NCBI GenBank assembly: GCA_034434335.1
Contig: DAOTZS010000225.1
Location: 1-7,566, forward strand
Source of the DNA: DAOTZS01 sp034434335
GTDB lineage: Bacteria > Chloroflexota > Anaerolineae > CG2-30-64-16
Reading direction: 5' to 3'
DNA: 7,566 nt
Shown here: positions 4,653 to 7,566 of the stretch, piece after piece
Position numbering within the stretch: the stretch's first letter is position 1
How the letters are laid out: each line of letters starts with the position of its first letter
The notes under the pieces: model-generated
Seen by the model: only the letters and a program-made list of their open reading frames with translations
Databases searched by the model: none
What the model was told of the DNA's origin: nothing
Made by a program: the position numbers and the translations under genes

Positions 4653-6782
4653 GTGACCTTGCAAAGCAACTACCTGGAGCGCAATACCCCACAGGCAACC
4701 ATCCAGCCTCAAGTGGAAAGGAATCCGAGATGGCATGAGACCGCTTACCGTCGCAGCGTAGTGGACATGCACATCTCCGACTGGGACGAGAGCTTCCTGT
4801 CCGAGTTTGACGCGCGAAAGTACGTGGAGATGCTCACTCTGTCCCAGGTGCAGTCAGCGGTGATTTATGCTCATTCCCACGTTGGCCTTTGCTACTTCCC
4901 CACCAAGGTGGGATTGATGCACCCCGGCCTGAAGGGCCGTAATGTCCTGGCCGAGACAATTGACCTCTGTCATCAGAAAGGCATCAGTGTAGTCGTCTAC
5001 TACAGCCTCATCTTTGACACCTGGGCTTATCGCCATCACCCCCACTGGAGAATCGTTGGCCCCGATGGCAGGGGCGTGGCGGAACAGAGTCGCTATGGGG
5101 TGTGCTGCCCCAACTCGCCCTACCGCGACTACGTGGTCGCGCTGATCGAGGAAATCTGCCAGGGGTTTGACTTTGAAGGGATCCGCTTCGACATGACCTT
5201 CTGGCCGCATGTCTGCTACTGCCGTCATTGCCGACGACGATTCGCCGAAGAGGTCGGCGGCGAGCTGCCTCAAGTTGTTCATTGGGAAGACCCTGCCTGG
5301 GTCGCCTTCCAGAGGAAGCGAGAGGAATGGTTGGTGGAATTCGCCAGCCTCGCCACCTCCACCGTCAAAAGGCTCAAACCTGCTGCCAGCGTGGAGCACC
5401 AGGCATCCACTTATGCCAATGACTGGCGATTCGGCGTTACCTACAGATTGGCCGAGCACAACGACTTCTTGCAGGGCGATTTCTACGGGGATGCCCTGGC
5501 AGGCTCCTTCGCTCGCAAGGTGTTCCAGAACCTCAGCCGCGGCTTCCCGCCAGGCTTCGAGACCAGCATCGGGGCTGATCTCAAGAACTACACCGCGCTC
5601 AAGCCAAGAGAACTGCTGCTGACGAAGGCTTGTGCCGCCCTGGCCGACGGTTGCGCCTTCATCTTCATCGACTCCATAGAGCCTACAGGGGTGCTCAACC
5701 GAACCGTGTACGAAAGGATGGGCAGCGTTTTCAACGAGACAAAGGCGTACGAACCCTATCTGGGCGGAAAACCGTGTCAAGATGTCGCCATCTACCTGAG
5801 CACAGAATCGAAGTGCGATTTCGCCGATAACGGCAAAAGGGTGGATGCACCCAATCTCTCCGCCAGAATCCCTCACGTGGAAGCCGCTCTCAGCGTAGCC
5901 AAGTCGCTCCGCGAGAGCCATATCCCCTTTGGTGTGATCACAAAGCGGAACCTGGCCGACCTGGCCCGTTACCAGATCGTTATCCTACCCAACGTCCTGA
6001 TGATGGACGAGGAGGAGGCACAGGCGTTCAGGGCATACGTGCGCGGTGGCGGTGCGCTCTATGCCAGCAAGTACAGCTCTCTGATCACCAAAGACGGCCG
6101 GCGACAGCATGATTTCCTCCTGGCCGATGTCTTCGGCATCTCGTTTGAAGGGGAAACCCAGGAAAGCTATACCTACATCGCGCCGGCCACAGGAGCGGAG
6201 GAGCTCTTCGCGCCGTACACGGCCAGACACCCCCTTGGCCTGGGCGTCTCGCAGATGCGTGTGACAGCACGGCCCGGGGCCAAAGTCCTGGCCACGCTTA
6301 CCCTCCCTTATACCGACCCCGCCGATCCCGTCCACTTCGCATCCATCCACAATGACCCCCCTGGCAGGCCCACCCGCCATCCTGCCCTCGTGCTCAACCG
6401 CTTCGGACAAGGCCAGGCCATGTACGTCGCAGGGGACCTGGAGAGTTTCGACTTTCACCGGGAAATCTTCATCCGGCTGATCCGGCTTCTCGCCAGATCC
6501 TTCGCGTTTGAGGCTGATGCACCCAAGGCAGTGGAAGTGACCCTCTTCCACCAGGAAGACCGACGACGCTTCATCATCAACCTCGTCAATTTCCAGAAGG
6601 AGCTGCCCAATATCCCGGTCGAAGGGATCAGGGTCAAAGTGCGGCTGGATGGCAAGAACGTGCGCCGCGTGCTGATCTTGCCCATGGAGAAGGAATCAGG
6701 CTATGCTATTTCAGACGGCTACGCCGAGTTCACCGTGCCCAGATTGGAGACCTTTGCCATGCTGGCCCTGGACTATTGCTGA
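4653..6782 (+). CDS. GHL6-like glycoside hydrolase with beta-galactosidase trimerisation-type domain
   Basis: From GTG 4653 this is a 709-residue protein without signal peptide or membrane segment, so probably cytoplasmic. Residues ~35-365 look like a TIM barrel of the hypothetical glycosyl hydrolase group GHL6 (related to GH42-type enzymes): VVDMHISDWD (37-45), the strand GIRFDMTFW (176-184) with D180 a candidate catalytic acid, a cysteine cluster C188-x-C190-xx-C193 before RRRF, and E248 in ASVEHQ, another catalytic candidate. Residues ~375-560 look like the flavodoxin/amidotransferase-like domain known from beta-galactosidase trimerisation (DVAIYLS, YQIVILPNV, AYVRGGGALYASKYSS). Residues ~620-709 form a C-terminal beta domain. 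The substrate cannot be told. It is the first gene of a probable operon, 30 bases before the nitroreductase gene. Catalytic residue assignments are inferred from position in strands. Confidence 0.8.
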   Translation: MTLQSNYLERNTPQATIQPQVERNPRWHETAYRRSVVDMHISDWDESFLSEFDARKYVEMLTLSQVQSAVIYAHSHVGLCYFPTKVGLMHPGLKGRNVLAETIDLCHQKGISVVVYYSLIFDTWAYRHHPHWRIVGPDGRGVAEQSRYGVCCPNSPYRDYVVALIEEICQGFDFEGIRFDMTFWPHVCYCRHCRRRFAEEVGGELPQVVHWEDPAWVAFQRKREEWLVEFASLATSTVKRLKPAASVEHQASTYANDWRFGVTYRLAEHNDFLQGDFYGDALAGSFARKVFQNLSRGFPPGFETSIGADLKNYTALKPRELLLTKACAALADGCAFIFIDSIEPTGVLNRTVYERMGSVFNETKAYEPYLGGKPCQDVAIYLSTESKCDFADNGKRVDAPNLSARIPHVEAALSVAKSLRESHIPFGVITKRNLADLARYQIVILPNVLMMDEEEAQAFRAYVRGGGALYASKYSSLITKDGRRQHDFLLADVFGISFEGETQESYTYIAPATGAEELFAPYTARHPLGLGVSQMRVTARPGAKVLATLTLPYTDPADPVHFASIHNDPPGRPTRHPALVLNRFGQGQAMYVAGDLESFDFHREIFIRLIRLLARSFAFEADAPKAVEVTLFHQEDRRRFIINLVNFQKELPNIPVEGIRVKVRLDGKNVRRVLILPMEKESGYAISDGYAEFTVPRLETFAMLALDYC

Positions 6783-6812
6783 GCGAGGCGGTACATCGTC
6801 CGGAGGGAAACC

Positions 6813-7322
6813 ATGGATGCCTACGAAGCCATTATCACCCGGCGCAGTATTCGCGCCTATACATCGCAACCCATACCACCAGAGCTGATCCAGCAACTGC
6901 TTACGGCAGCCATGAGCGCGCCGTCGGCCGGCAACCAGCAGCCCTGGCAGTTCATTGTGGTCACCGAGCGGAACATGCTGGATGCCCTGGCCGACGTACT
7001 GCCTTATGGCAAGATGCTCAGGCAGGCACCCCTGGCGATCGTAGTGTGCGGAGATCAGCAGTTGCAGACGCACGCCGGGTATTGGGTCCAGGACTGCTCG
7101 GCCGCCACACAGAACTTGCTCCTGGCAGCCCATGCCTCGGGGCTGGGTGCTGTATGGCTGGGCGTATATCCGCGTGAGCAGCGGGTAGCTGACGTGCGTC
7201 GCCTGCTGGGTATCCCCGAGCATGTGGTGCCGCTGTGTGTTGTCTCCATCGGCTATCCAGCCGAGCAGAAGGGCCCGGAGAACCGCTATCGCGCTGAACA
7301 GGTGCACTACAACCGCTGGTAA
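6813..7322 (+). CDS. Small nitroreductase-family FMN oxidoreductase
   Basis: This 169-residue protein has the family's N-terminal RRSIR motif (residues 10-14, FMN phosphate contact), APSAGNQQPWQF (36-47), and the long helix QDCSAATQNLLLAAH followed by GLGAVWLGVYP (93-120). It is a compact single-domain member. The family uses FMN and NAD(P)H to reduce nitro groups, quinones or enones, or acts in flavin or halogen chemistry; the natural substrate is not readable here. The tail with VHYNRW is typical for this subgroup. ATG 6813 is preceded by GGAGGG (6802-6807). It sits 30 bases after the glycosidase and 25 bases before the phosphotriesterase-family gene, so it is probably co-transcribed with both. 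Confidence 0.9.
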   Translation: MDAYEAIITRRSIRAYTSQPIPPELIQQLLTAAMSAPSAGNQQPWQFIVVTERNMLDALADVLPYGKMLRQAPLAIVVCGDQQLQTHAGYWVQDCSAATQNLLLAAHASGLGAVWLGVYPREQRVADVRRLLGIPEHVVPLCVVSIGYPAEQKGPENRYRAEQVHYNRW

Positions 7323-7347
7323 ACAGCCCCATAGCAAGGAGATAGCC

Positions 7348-7566
7348 ATGCCCCAACTTATCACCACCCTTGGTCCCAGGGGCCGATCAGAATCGGGCAT
7401 CATCCTGCCCCACGAGCACGTCTTCGTGGACCTGCGCACCTGGGATACTCCCGGCTATGCCCAGGCCGAGACACAGGCGGTGATCGCCCTGATGATGCCG
7501 GAGCTGGAGAGGGCCAGGGCGGCCGGGGTCACAGCCATCGCCGAGGCCAGCACGGTCGGGGTAGGA
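7348..7566 (+). CDS. Phosphotriesterase-family metallohydrolase, N-terminal part
   Basis: ATG 7348, with AAGGAG at 7336-7341, opens a frame that stays open for 73 codons to the window edge. It starts LITTLGPRG, then GIILPHEHVFVDLRTWD. The HEH pair (H22, H24) after Leu-Pro is the first metal-binding motif of the phosphotriesterase family (amidohydrolase superfamily, binuclear metal centre). ERARAAGVTAIAEAS (about 54-68) matches the next helix and strand. Members include lactonases, phosphotriesterases and proteins of unknown role; a lactonase would suit a sugar operon, but this is inference. The rest of the roughly 300-350-residue protein lies outside the window. Confidence 0.85.
   Translation, partial: MPQLITTLGPRGRSESGIILPHEHVFVDLRTWDTPGYAQAETQAVIALMMPELERARAAGVTAIAEASTVGVG

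Noticed and set aside
4854..5921. A 355-codon minus-strand open frame inside the glycosidase gene
   Set aside because: No recognisable motif, and the plus strand encodes a conserved enzyme throughout.
1..7566. CRISPR array, tRNA genes, transposase or integrase
   Set aside because: I saw no regularly spaced repeats, tRNA-like cloverleaf or DDE/tyrosine/serine recombinase motif on either strand.

Overview
The window looks like a piece of a GC-rich chromosome, or metagenome contig, from the phylum Chloroflexota, probably an Anaerolineae-like lineage. This rests on recognised patterns, not a search. The pointers are a secreted beta-sandwich protein ending in a YLPLLLR-type tail (1-655), a nucleotidyltransferase relic, a PucC/BCD-family MFS transporter, a zinc-ribbon protein of unknown function, and a glycosidase operon. 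I saw no tRNA, rRNA, CRISPR array or intact insertion sequence.

Left part (1-2387): decayed DNA around one intact unknown gene. The 3' end of an exported protein gene is followed by a strong 13-bp hairpin. Next comes a broken nucleotidyltransferase (about 710-905) joined in frame to the last codons of a different protein: a Pro-rich stalk, a membrane helix, then a stop codon exactly where a basic cytoplasmic tail would follow. An intact 389-residue zinc-ribbon/coiled-coil protein follows (1080-2249). Behind it, after a perfect 15-bp palindrome, lies a fragment with only the last ~35 codons of an mgtE Mg2+ transporter.

Middle (2399-4520): a 12-helix PucC-like transporter gene is interrupted by one frameshift near 2584. 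It ends at a hairpin terminator facing a convergent ribbon-helix-helix antitoxin/VapC toxin pair on the minus strand. The pair has its own AT-rich promoter with repeated TGATA elements, probably its own operator.

Right part (4584-7566): a promoter (TTGACA, 17-nt spacer, TATTAT, extended -10) drives a likely operon. Its genes are a GHL6-like glycosidase with a beta-galactosidase-trimerisation-type domain (best start GTG 4653, not ATG 4521), a small nitroreductase-family flavoprotein, and the start of a phosphotriesterase-family metallohydrolase that runs off the window. The three genes are 30 and 25 bases apart and each has a good Shine-Dalgarno sequence. A joint role in breaking down a glycosylated or lactone-containing compound is possible but is only inference.

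The most interesting content is the cluster of gene relics with palindromes at or near two breakpoints, the uncharacterised zinc-ribbon gene between them, and a bacteriochlorophyll-transporter-family gene with no photosynthesis gene in view.
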